Assembly: GCF_007954425.1 (NCBI RefSeq)
Contig: NZ_CP042345.1
Coordinates: 1,116,001-1,180,000 of the forward strand
Length of the DNA stretch: 64,000 nt
Direction: 5' to 3'
DNA from: Novosphingobium ginsenosidimutans
Lineage (GTDB): Bacteria > Pseudomonadota > Alphaproteobacteria > Sphingomonadales > Sphingomonadaceae
Shown here: piece after piece, positions 52,492 through 61,153 of the stretch
Numbering within the stretch: position 1 is the stretch's first letter
Layout: each line of letters begins with the position of its first letter
Notes under the pieces: generated by a model
Databases searched by the model: none
Told to the model about the DNA's origin: nothing
What the model saw: the letters and a program-made list of their open reading frames with translations, nothing else
Translations under genes and position numbers: made by a program

Positions 52492-53770
52492 GAACATCCT
52501 GCTGTTGGGATCGGGCGGACGCGAACATGCGCTGGCGTGGAAGCTGGCACAATCCCCGTCGCTCACAAAGCTGTTCGCCGCGCCCGGCAATCCCGGGATT
52601 GCGCAAAACGCCGAATTGGTTGCCCTTGATGCGACAGACCACGCCGCCGTCATCGCCTTCTGCAACGCGCAGTCGATCGGGCTCGTGGTGGTGGGCCCTG
52701 AAGCTCCGCTGGTCGACGGCCTGACCGACAGCCTGCGCGCCGAGGGGATTGCCGTGTTCGGGCCAAGCAAGGCCGCCGCCCAGTTGGAAGGCTCCAAGGC
52801 TTTCACCAAGGAGCTTTGCGCGCGCCACAATATCCCGACCGCCGGGTTCGAGCGCGTCCGCAACGAAAGCGAAGGTCTTGCCGCCCTTGGCAAGTTCGGC
52901 GCGCCGGTGGTGGTCAAGGCCGATGGCCTCGCCGCCGGCAAGGGCGTGACTGTCGCCCTGACCATGGCCGAGGCCGAAGAAGCCGTGCGCGAGATCTTCT
53001 CGGGCAAGTTCGGCGATGCCGGGGCCGAAGCCGTGATCGAGGAATTTCTCGAAGGCGAAGAGGCCAGCTTCTTTGCCCTGACTGACGGGCAGACCGTGGT
53101 GCCGCTGGGTTCGGCCCAGGACCACAAGCGCGTGGGTGATGGCGATGTGGGTCCGAACACCGGCGGCATGGGCGCGTACAGCCCCGCTCCGGTGCTGACC
53201 CCGCTGTTGACGGGCGAGGCGCTCGAGCGAATTGTGGTGCCAACTGTTCGGGCCATGGCAAGCGAGGGCATGCCTTATTCCGGGGTGCTCTATGCCGGGC
53301 TGATGCTGACCAAGAGCGGCGTGCAGCTGATTGAATACAATGCCCGCTTCGGCGATCCTGAATGTCAGGTGCTGATGCTGCGGCTAGAGGACGATCTGGT
53401 CGAACTTTTGCTCGCTTGCGCGCAGGGCCGCCTGGCGACGATCGCTCCGCCGCGGCTCTCGCCCGAAACCGCGCTGACCGTCGTGATGGCGGCGGAAGGC
53501 TATCCGGGCACGCCGAAGAAGGGCGGCGCAATTGCCGGCGTCGATGCCGCCGAAGCAAGCGGAGCGAAGGTGTTCCACGCCGGCACAGCGATGGCCGAAG
53601 GCCAGCTCGTAGCCGCTGGTGGCCGCGTCCTCAATGTCACCGCGCGGGGGGCAACGGTAACCGCCGCGCAGCAGCGTGCCTATGCTGCCATCGACCTGAT
53701 CAAGGCGCCGGACCTGTTCTGCCGCCGCGATATCGGCTGGCGCGAGGTGGCGCGCGAAGCGGAAGCCTAG
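52490..53770 (+). CDS. purD: Phosphoribosylamine-glycine ligase (GAR synthetase)
   Basis: A 426-residue ATP-grasp ligase. [19 protein letters not shown] is the N-terminal domain, [12 protein letters not shown] the substrate loop, [17 protein letters not shown] the ATP-grasp strand, and [22 protein letters not shown] the catalytic region. It joins glycine to phosphoribosylamine in purine synthesis. The gene runs from the same CATG as xseA in the other direction. It converges with the adenosine kinase gene, overlapping by 4 bp. Confidence 0.97.
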   Translation: MNILLLGSGGREHALAWKLAQSPSLTKLFAAPGNPGIAQNAELVALDATDHAAVIAFCNAQSIGLVVVGPEAPLVDGLTDSLRAEGIAVFGPSKAAAQLEGSKAFTKELCARHNIPTAGFERVRNESEGLAALGKFGAPVVVKADGLAAGKGVTVALTMAEAEEAVREIFSGKFGDAGAEAVIEEFLEGEEASFFALTDGQTVVPLGSAQDHKRVGDGDVGPNTGGMGAYSPAPVLTPLLTGEALERIVVPTVRAMASEGMPYSGVLYAGLMLTKSGVQLIEYNARFGDPECQVLMLRLEDDLVELLLACAQGRLATIAPPRLSPETALTVVMAAEGYPGTPKKGGAIAGVDAAEASGAKVFHAGTAMAEGQLVAAGGRVLNVTARGATVTAAQQRAYAAIDLIKAPDLFCRRDIGWREVAREAEA

Positions 53771-54762
53771 CCCAGCCGCGCCTTGACCAGCGCGGTCAGG
53801 TCGGCCTCGGGCCGGGCGCCGAAGTGCGAAATGATTTCGCCCGCGCAGATCGCGCCAAGCGTCAGGCATTCGTTGACCGGGCGATCGTTGACGTGGCCAT
53901 AGAGAAAACCGGCGGCAAACAGGTCACCCGCACCAGTGGTGTCGACCACCCGCACGACCGGTTCAGCCGGCACAGCACTGCGCACGCCGTTCTTGACCGC
54001 CACCGCACCCTTTTCGCTGCAGGTCACCACCAGCACGGGAACCTTGTCCTGCAAGGCGGCAAGACCGGCTTCGAAATCATCCTCGCCGGTCAGTGCGGCA
54101 AGTTCGACGTGGTTGGCGAAAAGGATGTCGATCTGCCCTTCGGCGATCAGCGCGCGGAAATCGTCGCCGTGGCGGTCGATCACGAAGGCGTCGGACAGGG
54201 TGAAGGCGACCTGACGGCCGGCATCGCGGGCGGCAGCGATCGCGCGGCGCATGGCAGCGCGCGGCTCTTCCGGATCCCACAGGTAGCCCTCGAGATAGAG
54301 CACCTTCGCAGCGGCAATTGCGTCCTCGTCCAGCGCTGCGGGCGGGAGGAACTGCGAAGCGCCGAGGAAGGTGTTCATCGTCCGCTGGCCATCGGGCGTC
54401 ACGAAAATCAGGCAGCGCGCTGTCGGTGGATCGCCGGCCCGGACCGGTGTGGCATAGTCAATTCCGCCGGCCCGGATATCGTGCGCGAATACCTCGCCCA
54501 GCTGGTCGTCGGCCACCTGGCCGATAAAGGCGCACTTCGCGCCGAGCGCGGCGAGGCCGGCAAGGGTGTTGGCTGCAGAACCACCCGAAATCTCGCGCGC
54601 CGGACCCATCGCGTCGTAAAGTTCGCGGGCGCGGGCCGTGTCGATCAGGGTCATCCCGCCGCGCGTCAGACCAAGCCGTTCGATCAGTTCATCGGCACAG
54701 GGTGCCATGACATCGACGATGGCGTTGCCGATAGCGATGACATCGATGGTGGGTGCAGACAC
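53767..54762 (-). CDS. PfkB-family carbohydrate/adenosine kinase
   Basis: A 331-residue ribokinase-fold kinase. [15 protein letters not shown] is the N-terminal signature and [20 protein letters not shown] the C-terminal one with the catalytic Asp and anion hole. [13 protein letters not shown] at the N-terminus matches the adenosine kinase branch common in alphaproteobacteria. It probably phosphorylates adenosine to AMP, which fits its purD neighbour. Inosine or ribose are alternative substrates. Confidence 0.88.
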   Translation of the reverse strand: MSAPTIDVIAIGNAIVDVMAPCADELIERLGLTRGGMTLIDTARARELYDAMGPAREISGGSAANTLAGLAALGAKCAFIGQVADDQLGEVFAHDIRAGGIDYATPVRAGDPPTARCLIFVTPDGQRTMNTFLGASQFLPPAALDEDAIAAAKVLYLEGYLWDPEEPRAAMRRAIAAARDAGRQVAFTLSDAFVIDRHGDDFRALIAEGQIDILFANHVELAALTGEDDFEAGLAALQDKVPVLVVTCSEKGAVAVKNGVRSAVPAEPVVRVVDTTGAGDLFAAGFLYGHVNDRPVNECLTLGAICAGEIISHFGARPEADLTALVKARLG

Positions 54763-54885
54763 AGGGAATCCTTTTGCGCGGGGCCAGTTACGGGCAGCTT
54801 ACAACCGGCGCGCCTAGCCATCATCCTGCCGCAGGGCAAGGTGGCGTGCGTTGACACTGGGCCAGACTGCGGCAATGCCGCCGCC

Positions 54886-55557
54886 ATGTTGAGCGCCTTC
54901 ACCCTTGCCTTCAGACAATTGGGCGATCCTGCGGTGCTGCGCGTGCTGGGCAAGAGTCTGGTCCTGACGCTGCTGATCGTGGCTGTGGCCGGAACCGGTC
55001 TGTGGTGGCTGGCCGAGCGCGGGCTGGCCCTGGCCGGGCTGGAGCAGGGCAGCGGCGTCGTCGCACTAGCAGGAATGCTCGTCGCGGGTTGGCTGCTGTG
55101 GCGGATCGTTGCGCTGGCCGTGTTGCAGTTCTTCGCCGACGAAGTGGTCGAGGCGGTCGAGGCGAGGTATTACCCTGCGGCACTGGCTTCGGCGCGCACG
55201 CTTGGTTTCAGCGAGGAGCTGGGCCAGGGTCTGCGCAGCGCAGTCCGCACGCTGGGCTGGAACCTCGCCGCTTTACCCGTCGCGCTGTTGCTGCTGGTTA
55301 CGGGGGTTGGTGCTCCGTTGGTGTTGTTCGCGGTCAATGCCACGCTGTTGGGGCGCGAGCTGCAGGACATGGTGTGGCTGCGTCACCGCCATGATCCGCA
55401 AGCGCCCCCACCGCTGACCGGCTTAGCCCGCGCGGTGCTCGGAGGAACCATAGCTGGCCTTCTGACCATGCCTTTCCTTAACCTGCTCGCCCCGCTGCTG
55501 GGGGCGGCCGCCGCCACTCACCTGGTGCACCGTGCGAGAGCGCCCCATGTTGCCTAA
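54886..55557 (+). CDS. EI24/CysZ-like membrane protein
   Basis: A 223-residue inner-membrane protein from the ATG at 54886; the frame is open far upstream but only over neighbouring genes. About 5 hydrophobic stretches (VLTLLIVAVAGTGLWWLA, VVALAGMLVAGWLLW, LAALPVALLLLVTGVGAP, GGTIAGLLTMPFLNLLAP). The VARYYPAALA-type region and overall layout match the EI24 domain family that includes the sulfate permease CysZ. Function is not assigned. It overlaps the following lipoprotein gene by 11 bp. Confidence 0.8.
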   Translation: MLSAFTLAFRQLGDPAVLRVLGKSLVLTLLIVAVAGTGLWWLAERGLALAGLEQGSGVVALAGMLVAGWLLWRIVALAVLQFFADEVVEAVEARYYPAALASARTLGFSEELGQGLRSAVRTLGWNLAALPVALLLLVTGVGAPLVLFAVNATLLGRELQDMVWLRHRHDPQAPPPLTGLARAVLGGTIAGLLTMPFLNLLAPLLGAAAATHLVHRARAPHVA

Positions 55558-55987
55558 ATCCCTGCTCCTGCTCGCCCTGATCCCGGCGCTGGCCGCTTGC
55601 GCCAGCTCTTCGGCGCCGCGCTCAGCAAGCGTGCCGGTCAAACCGACGACGACGCGTCCGGCCACCCGTCCGGCGATGACGCCGGTGCGCCCGCCGGTGC
55701 GCACCCCGCCACCCACGGCCAGGATCCAAAGCCTTCCGGGGCTTGAAGGGGTGATCGGCTCTAGCGCGGCCGAGTTGGTTCGCCAGTTCGGCCAGCCGCG
55801 CCTCGACGTGGCCGAGGGCGATGCCCGCAAGCTGCAATATGTCGGAACCGCCTGCGTGCTCGACATCTTCCTCTATCCCGCCCAGCCCGGCCGCGAACCG
55901 CAAACCACCTATGTCGAGGCGCGCCGCGCCAGCGACGGTCAAGAGGTAGATCGCGCCGCTTGCGTTGCGGCGCTGCGGAGCCGCTGA
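55547..55987 (+). CDS. Lipoprotein of unknown function (146 aa)
   Basis: A 146-residue protein from the ATG at 55547. Lipobox LAAC with Cys18 (LLLALIPALAACASSS). A Pro/Thr/Arg-rich linker (about 25-60) leads to a small C-terminal domain (GVIGSSAAELVRQFGQPRLD, LQYVGTACVLDIFLYP) with two cysteines. The pattern resembles small SmpA/OmlA-like outer-membrane lipoproteins, but no identification is safe. It overlaps the EI24 gene by 11 bp. Confidence 0.75.
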   Translation: MLPKSLLLLALIPALAACASSSAPRSASVPVKPTTTRPATRPAMTPVRPPVRTPPPTARIQSLPGLEGVIGSSAAELVRQFGQPRLDVAEGDARKLQYVGTACVLDIFLYPAQPGREPQTTYVEARRASDGQEVDRAACVAALRSR

Positions 55988-56060
55988 AAACAGGGGTAAC
56001 GGCACCTTAACCCTGATCTGCGATAGTCCGCCCGCGAACAGATAGCGGGGCTACCGATCA

Positions 56061-57017
56061 ATGACGATGCAGTTCAGCGATATTGCCGCAAGGGCTGCGG
56101 CCGACGGCAAGATCGCGCCCGAAGAAATCCAGGTCCTGCGCGAGCTGGGCTGGGCCGACGGACGGATGGACCCGGACGAGGCAGAAGCACTGTTCGTCGC
56201 CAATGATGCGCTGGTCGAACCGAGCCGGGACTGGTGCGATTTCTTCGTCGAAGCGCTGTCGAACTTCATCGTCCATACGGTTGAGCCCCAGGGCCATGTC
56301 GACCAGGAAATGGCCGACGAGCTGACCTTCCGGATTGACCGGGATGGCCGCGTTGGCAGCCTCGCTGAGCTGGAACTGCTGGTCCGCGTGCTGGAAAAAT
56401 CAGGTTCCGTGCCGGCCTCGCTGCGCGCCTATGCCCTGCGGCAGATCGAGGCTGCGATCGAACAAGGTGGTGGCCCAACCCGCCACGGCGAACTTGCCGG
56501 CAGCGGCATCAACGCCACCGAAGTGGCCCTGCTGCGGCGCATGCTATTTGCCCCCGGCAGCGAAGGCGCCGCCTCGGTCTGTCAGGCTGAAGCCGAACTG
56601 CTGTTCCGCCTCAAGGACGCGGCACTCTACGAAGCCAATGCCGCCGAATGGCAACAGCTGTTCGTCCAGGGCGTGGCCAATTACCTGCTTGGCTTTGCCG
56701 GGCCGGAGCCGCTCGACAGCGTCCGCGCCGCGGAACTGGAAGCCTTCATGAATGCCGAAGGCGCCGGAATCGGCGGGTTCCTCACGCGGATGATGGCAAG
56801 CGATGTCGAGGATGCTTTCGGCAGCCTGCTCGGCGGCGCAGATGCGGAGCACTTCGACTGGGAAGCAGAAGCCGAGGCTGGTGCTGAACTGACCACGGCT
56901 GAAACCGGCTGGCTGCGCGATCGGCTCGATGCCGATGAAGAGCTCGACGATTACGAGAAGGCGCTGATCGCGTTCATCGACGCCGAAACGGGCGAGACGT
57001 TTGTGCCTCGGCCTTGA
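56061..57017 (+). CDS. Acidic internally duplicated protein of unknown function (318 aa)
   Basis: Not recognised. Residues about 24-95 (VLRELGWADGRMDPDEAEAL, DWCDFFVEALSNFIV) and 170-240 (LLRRMLFAPGSEGAAS-type, EWQQLFVQGVANYLL) show the same helical pattern, suggesting an internal duplication. DGRMDPDEAE and the DGKIAPEE segment resemble EF-hand-like or TerB-like acidic loops. The protein is acidic throughout, cytoplasmic, with no signal peptide. A tidy ATG with 73 bp of upstream gap starts it. It is followed by the second 82-bp palindrome. Confidence 0.7.
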   Translation: MTMQFSDIAARAAADGKIAPEEIQVLRELGWADGRMDPDEAEALFVANDALVEPSRDWCDFFVEALSNFIVHTVEPQGHVDQEMADELTFRIDRDGRVGSLAELELLVRVLEKSGSVPASLRAYALRQIEAAIEQGGGPTRHGELAGSGINATEVALLRRMLFAPGSEGAASVCQAEAELLFRLKDAALYEANAAEWQQLFVQGVANYLLGFAGPEPLDSVRAAELEAFMNAEGAGIGGFLTRMMASDVEDAFGSLLGGADAEHFDWEAEAEAGAELTTAETGWLRDRLDADEELDDYEKALIAFIDAETGETFVPRP

Positions 57018-57039
57018 TTTGTCCGCCTGACGGCGGAGG

Positions 57040-57121
57040 CAACACCAGCCCGCTCCCCCGGCCCAACCACCCATAGGGTACAATGACCGGGTGGTTGGGC
57101 CGGGGGAGCGGGCTGGTGTTG
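57040..57121. repeat. 82-bp palindromic element, copy 2 (33-base arms)
   Basis: Arms 57040-57072 and 57089-57121 are perfect inverted copies (33 of 33), with a 16-base centre AT AGGGTACAATGACC. It matches copy 1 at 39112-39192 along both arms. Where the copies differ, both arms change together (for example CCGG/CCGG versus CCAG/CTGG), so pairing has been kept. Here it lies between two convergent genes, where a bidirectional terminator would be expected. Confidence 0.93.
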
Positions 57122-57156
57122 CGCCAGGTCACGCCACGCCGTGACCGAACCAGGCA

Positions 57157-57516
57157 CTAAACCGTAAAGCTCTCACCGCAGCCGCATGATCCCTTGGCAT
57201 TGGGGTTGTTGAACACGAAGCCGGCGGTGAAGTCGTCCTCGACCCAGTCCATCGTGCTGCCGACCAGGTAAAGCACCGAGCCGCCATCGATGAAGAAAGT
57301 GCCGCCAGGCGTTTCGATCCGCTCGTCGAAAGCATTGGCCTCGCTCACGTAGTCGACCGAATAGGCTAGGCCCGAGCAGCCCCGACGCGGGGTCGAAAGC
57401 TTTACCCCGATCGCGCCTTCGGGTGCCTTGGCCATCAGCGCGGCGATCCGGGCCTCGGCAGCGGGCGTAAGGATGACGGCGGCGGGGCGTTGGCGAACGG
57501 TCGTGGTCGTAGTCAT
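57157..57516 (-). CDS. Iron-sulfur cluster assembly A-type carrier (SufA/IscA-like)
   Basis: A 119-residue HesB/IscA-fold protein. The three cluster-binding cysteines are in RRGCSGLAY and GSCGCGESF near the C-terminus. It receives a cluster from SufBCD and passes it to apoproteins. It is the last gene of the suf operon and overlaps sufT by 4 bp. ErpA or SufA: the operon position favours a SufA role. Confidence 0.94.
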   Translation of the reverse strand: MTTTTTVRQRPAAVILTPAAEARIAALMAKAPEGAIGVKLSTPRRGCSGLAYSVDYVSEANAFDERIETPGGTFFIDGGSVLYLVGSTMDWVEDDFTAGFVFNNPNAKGSCGCGESFTV

Positions 57517-57986
57517 AGCATCCCAAGCTCCAGGCGGGCCTCGTCGCTCATCTTGGCCGGGTCCCAGGCCGGGTCCCAGACCAGGTTGACCTCGGCGTCG
57601 CGCACGCCCGGCACCGCGCCGACCCGCAGTTCGACCTCGCCCGGCATCGATTCGGCGACCGGGCAGTGCGGCGTGGTCAGCGTCATGGTTACGACCACCC
57701 CGCCGTCGGCATCGACATCGACCCCGTAAATCAGCCCAAGATCATAGATGTTCACCGGGATTTCCGGATCGAAGATATCCTTCAGCGCGGCAACGACGCC
57801 GTCATAGATCGAGCCGCCCGGTTCAGTAGGGCTAACCTCAGCCGGCTTTTGCTGCAGGAAGCCGTCGAGATAGTCGCGCTTGCGCTCGAGCTTGGCGGCC
57901 GGCGCTTCGGCATCGTCCACGCGGGCGCGCGGCGGGGCGTTCACGGCCTCGACTTCTTCCACCACGATCTTGCGTTCTTCGTTCAT
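57513..57986 (-). CDS. sufT: SUF-associated DUF59 protein SufT
   Basis: A 157-residue protein with an N-terminal disordered part (ERKIVVEEVEAVNAPPRARV) and a DUF59/MIP18 domain: IFDPEIPVNIYDLGLIYG, MTLTTPHCPVAESMPGEV (conserved Cys) and WDPAWDPAKMSDEAR. SufT helps iron-sulfur cluster maturation. It overlaps sufS and sufA by 4 bp each. Length is greater than the stand-alone domain because of the N-terminal extension. Confidence 0.92.
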   Translation of the reverse strand: MNEERKIVVEEVEAVNAPPRARVDDAEAPAAKLERKRDYLDGFLQQKPAEVSPTEPGGSIYDGVVAALKDIFDPEIPVNIYDLGLIYGVDVDADGGVVVTMTLTTPHCPVAESMPGEVELRVGAVPGVRDAEVNLVWDPAWDPAKMSDEARLELGML

Positions 57987-59167
57987 CCGAAGATCCTCCG
58001 TGTCCGCTCAATCCCGCGCAGCAGCGCGGCGATATCGCCTTGATCCGAATACAATCCAAAGCTGGCCCGCGCCGTCGCCGGCACGCCCAGATGTTCCATC
58101 AGCGGCTGGGCGCAGTGATGGCCGGCCCTGATGGCCACACCTTCCTCATCCAATATGGTGCCGAGGTCATGCGGATGCACCCCGTCGAGCGCAAAAGACA
58201 CGATCCCGGCGCTTTCCTCCGGTCCGAACAGCGTCACATCGTTGCGGGCGCGCAGCGCTGCGCGCAGTTCGCGCACCAGCGCCGCTTCATGGGCGTGGAT
58301 CGCTGGCAGACCGATCGCCCGGACAAAATCCGCCGCCGCCCCGAAACCAATCGCCTCGACAATCGCCGGGGTCCCCGCTTCGAACCGCTGCGGTGGCGGG
58401 GCATAGGTCGTGCCGGCAAAGCTGGCCCGGTCGATCATCGCCCCGCCGCCCTGCCAAGGGGGCATGGCATCGAGCAGATCGCCGCGGCCCCATAGCGCCC
58501 CGATCCCGGTCGGGCCATAGAGCTTGTGGCTGGAGAAAGCGTAAAAATCGCAGCCGAGCTTTGCGACATCGACTTCGAGCCGGGGCACGGCCTGGCAACC
58601 GTCGAGCAGGAGCTTGGCGCCCACTCGATGCGCCAGTTGCGCCGCGCGCGGGGCATCGAGCACCGAACCAAGCACGTTCGAAACATGGGCGAAGGCCACC
58701 ATGGTGTGCTCGGGCGTCAGCATCGCCTCGGCAGCATCAAGATCGATCCGGCCGTCGGCAGTCAAAGGGCAGACATCGACCTGCCACCCGGCAAGCTGCC
58801 ACGGCACGATGTTGGAATGATGCTCCAACAGCGAGAGCAGGACCCGGCCCTTGTTGGGAAAGGTGTAGGCAACCAGGTTGATTGCCTCGGTCGCGCCGCG
58901 GGTGAAGACCAGTTCCGGCGCCGGCGCGCCGATCAGGGCGGCCACCTTTTCGCGCGCGGCTTCGAAGGCCAGGGTCATGTCGGCCGAACGGGCATAGACC
59001 CCGCGGTGGACGGTCGCATAGTCCGCCCCCATCGCCCGCACGGTCGCATCGATCACCGCCCGCGGCTTCTGCGCCGTGGCTGCCGTATCTAGGTAATGCC
59101 AGCCGCCGGCGAGGCCGGGAAACTGGGCCTTGAGATCGGCCGTGGAGAGAGTGGAAATCGCGTTCAT
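57983..59167 (-). CDS. sufS: Cysteine desulfurase SufS
   Basis: A 394-residue type II PLP enzyme started at the ATG at 59167 (MNAISTLSTADLKAQFPGL); the upstream part of the open frame is a shadow of sufD. YLDTAATAQKP at the N-terminus, the PLP-lysine FSSHKLYGPTGIGALWG and the sulfur-carrying cysteine RAGHHCAQPLME are visible. It provides persulfide sulfur for SufBCD. No sufE/sufU is in the window. It overlaps sufD and sufT by 4 bp. Confidence 0.96.
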   Translation of the reverse strand: MNAISTLSTADLKAQFPGLAGGWHYLDTAATAQKPRAVIDATVRAMGADYATVHRGVYARSADMTLAFEAAREKVAALIGAPAPELVFTRGATEAINLVAYTFPNKGRVLLSLLEHHSNIVPWQLAGWQVDVCPLTADGRIDLDAAEAMLTPEHTMVAFAHVSNVLGSVLDAPRAAQLAHRVGAKLLLDGCQAVPRLEVDVAKLGCDFYAFSSHKLYGPTGIGALWGRGDLLDAMPPWQGGGAMIDRASFAGTTYAPPPQRFEAGTPAIVEAIGFGAAADFVRAIGLPAIHAHEAALVRELRAALRARNDVTLFGPEESAGIVSFALDGVHPHDLGTILDEEGVAIRAGHHCAQPLMEHLGVPATARASFGLYSDQGDIAALLRGIERTRRIFG

Positions 59168-59901
59168 ACCAGCCGGCCCAGCGCCGCCAGCGCGGCTTCG
59201 AGCAGCCGCTCCTCGTCTGCCGCACCGGCAAAGGCTTCGGCGACGAAAGCCTGAAGCATCAGCTTCTTCGCCTCGGCCGGCGGCAGCCCGCGTTGGGCCA
59301 TGTAGAACAGGCCGTTGGCATCCAGTTCGCCCACCGCGCAGCCGTGGGCGCACTTCACATCGTCGGCGAAGATTTCAAGCTCAGGCTTGGCATTGGCCGT
59401 GGCGGTCCGGTCAAGCAGCATCGCGCGGACCGATTGCGAGCCATCGGTCCCGTCGGCACCCTTGGCGACGCGAACCTTGCCGAGGTAATTGGCCGTAGCC
59501 TGCCCGCCAGCGACCGAGCGGACGATCTGGCGGCTGACCGCATCGGGATGGGCATGCAGCACGTTGGTGACGATTTCGACGGTCTGAGTCCCGCCGGCAA
59601 GCTGCGCCGCGCCCAGCGTGAAGCTGGCGCCCCGCCCCAGCTCGATCCGCACCGCGACCCGGCCATAGCCCGACCCGGCGTTGAGCACGCGCAGATCGAA
59701 CGAAGCGCCATCGCCCAGCGTGATCGCGATCTCGCGCGCCACCGGCGCGGTGCCATCGAGCACCAGGGCGAGGTTCCCGCTTTCGCTGGCAGGCACGGAA
59801 ATGATCTCGGCCGCAACCGGCCAGACCTGCGCCAGTGCGCCGAGGTCCGCATAGCGGAAGTCCTCTTCGCGGCGCGTGGGAAGGGCGATTGCCTGGTTCA
59901 C
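59164..59901 (-). CDS. sufD: Fe-S assembly scaffold subunit SufD
   Basis: A 245-residue protein of the SufB/D family, shorter than E. coli SufD (about 420) because the N-terminal helical part is reduced. The beta-helix core and the end (FADDVKCAHGCAVGELDANG, FYMAQRGLPPAEAKKLML) with the conserved Cys-His pair are present. With SufB and SufC it forms the SufBC2D scaffold. Overlaps sufC and sufS by 4 bp. The short length is usual in sphingomonads. Confidence 0.92.
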   Translation of the reverse strand: MNQAIALPTRREEDFRYADLGALAQVWPVAAEIISVPASESGNLALVLDGTAPVAREIAITLGDGASFDLRVLNAGSGYGRVAVRIELGRGASFTLGAAQLAGGTQTVEIVTNVLHAHPDAVSRQIVRSVAGGQATANYLGKVRVAKGADGTDGSQSVRAMLLDRTATANAKPELEIFADDVKCAHGCAVGELDANGLFYMAQRGLPPAEAKKLMLQAFVAEAFAGAADEERLLEAALAALGRLV

Positions 59902-60641
59902 GCCGCGACCACCTCGTAGCCGCGCTCTTCCAGCTCAAGCGCGAGTTCCGGCCCGCCGGTCTTGACGATCCGGCCGCCAGCCAGGACGTGGACGAAGTCC
60001 GGCTTCACGTAGTCGAGCAGGCGCTGGTAATGGGTGATCAGCAGCACGGCCTTGTCAGGCTGGCGCATCACCGCATTGATCCCGTCACCCACGATCCGCA
60101 GCGCATCGATGTCGAGCCCGGAATCGGTTTCGTCGAGGATCGCCAGCCTGGGCGCAAGGATGCCCATCTGGACCATCTCGGCGCGCTTCTTCTCGCCGCC
60201 CGAGAAGCCGACGTTGACCGGCCGCTTGAGCATTTCCATGTCCATCTTCAGCAGCGCCGCCTGCTCGCGCGCCAGCTTGAGGAATTCACCGCCCGAAAGC
60301 GGTGCCTCATCGCGGCTCGCACGCTGGGCGTTGAGGCTTTCGCGCAGGAACTGGACGAAGGACACGCCTGGAATCTCGACCGGGTACTGGAAACCCAGGA
60401 ACAGCCCGGCGGCGGCGCGCTCATGCGGTTCCAGTTCGAGCAGATCCTGGCCCAGGAATTCGACCGCGCCGCCGGTCACCTCATAACCGGGCCGCCCGCC
60501 GAGCGTGTAGCCCAGCGTCGACTTGCCCGCACCATTGGGGCCCATGATCGCGTGGACTTCACCGGCGTTGATGGTGAGCGACAGGCCTTTCAGGATCGGC
60601 TTGTCGGCGACGGTGGCGTGAAGGTTGGAAATGGTCAGCAT
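59898..60641 (-). CDS. sufC: Fe-S assembly ATPase SufC
   Basis: A 247-residue ABC-type ATPase. Walker A GPNGAGKSTLGYTL, signature VGFSGGEKKRAEM, Walker B LAILDETDSGLD. It drives conformational change in the SufBCD complex. It starts 2 bp after the DUF559 gene and overlaps sufD by 4 bp. Confidence 0.97.
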   Translation of the reverse strand: MLTISNLHATVADKPILKGLSLTINAGEVHAIMGPNGAGKSTLGYTLGGRPGYEVTGGAVEFLGQDLLELEPHERAAAGLFLGFQYPVEIPGVSFVQFLRESLNAQRASRDEAPLSGGEFLKLAREQAALLKMDMEMLKRPVNVGFSGGEKKRAEMVQMGILAPRLAILDETDSGLDIDALRIVGDGINAVMRQPDKAVLLITHYQRLLDYVKPDFVHVLAGGRIVKTGGPELALELEERGYEVVAA

Positions 60642-60643
60642 GA

Positions 60644-61153
60644 TCAGTCCTGCGGGCGCCGGCCCAAATTGCGGTTACTGGGCGCACGGTTTTGAGCGGG
60701 GCGGGTAGCGCGGGCGGCACGACGTTCGTGCCAGCGCTCGCGCATAACGGCGGAAACCTGGGCAGCAGCGGCGGCCGGATCAGCCAGCACGGCGGCGGCA
60801 GAGAGGCGCTCGACCCGGTAGCCGACCTCGGCCAGGCTGCGGGTGCGATCGGCGGTGAAGCTGGCGTCTTCGTCACCATCCAGCTCGATCACCAGCATCA
60901 GCGGCTTGCAGGCAAAGTCGACGATGGCCGAGCCGATCACGTCCTGCCGCTTGAAGGAATAGCCCCCGGTTTCGACCTCGGTCAGCGCCGCCGCCAGGGC
61001 CTCGCTGGCGGGCGAAGGGTTGCGCCGCATCTCGCGCGCGCGCTGGTGGAGGGCGTCGAGCCGCTTCTCCGAAATCTCCCAGCCGCGACCCTTCTTCTTG
61101 ATCGCGGGAGCTTCATCAGCGCCGGGTTCGCGCAGGGTGAGGGTCTTCTTCAT
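60644..61153 (-). CDS. DUF559 endonuclease-like protein inserted between sufB and sufC
   Basis: A 169-residue protein from the ATG at 61153 (the frame is open upstream only over sufB). The DUF559 core is [57 protein letters not shown], like the Vsr/PD-(D/E)xK restriction-repair fold. A basic N-terminus and a disordered, Arg-rich C-terminus flank it. It overlaps sufB by 4 bp and is 2 bp before sufC, so it is co-translated within the iron-sulfur operon. Why a nuclease-like protein sits here is unknown. Confidence 0.85.
   Translation of the reverse strand: MKKTLTLREPGADEAPAIKKKGRGWEISEKRLDALHQRAREMRRNPSPASEALAAALTEVETGGYSFKRQDVIGSAIVDFACKPLMLVIELDGDEDASFTADRTRSLAEVGYRVERLSAAAVLADPAAAAAQVSAVMRERWHERRAARATRPAQNRAPSNRNLGRRPQD

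Noticed and set aside
53362..54885. Long N-terminal extension of the EI24-type gene across purD and the kinase gene
   Set aside because: The extension is antisense or out of frame to real genes; the membrane protein begins naturally at 54886.
55990..56014. Possible terminator after the lipoprotein gene (CAGGGGTAA and TTAACCCTG)
   Set aside because: The stem has a bulge and no T-tract, so it is too weak to call.
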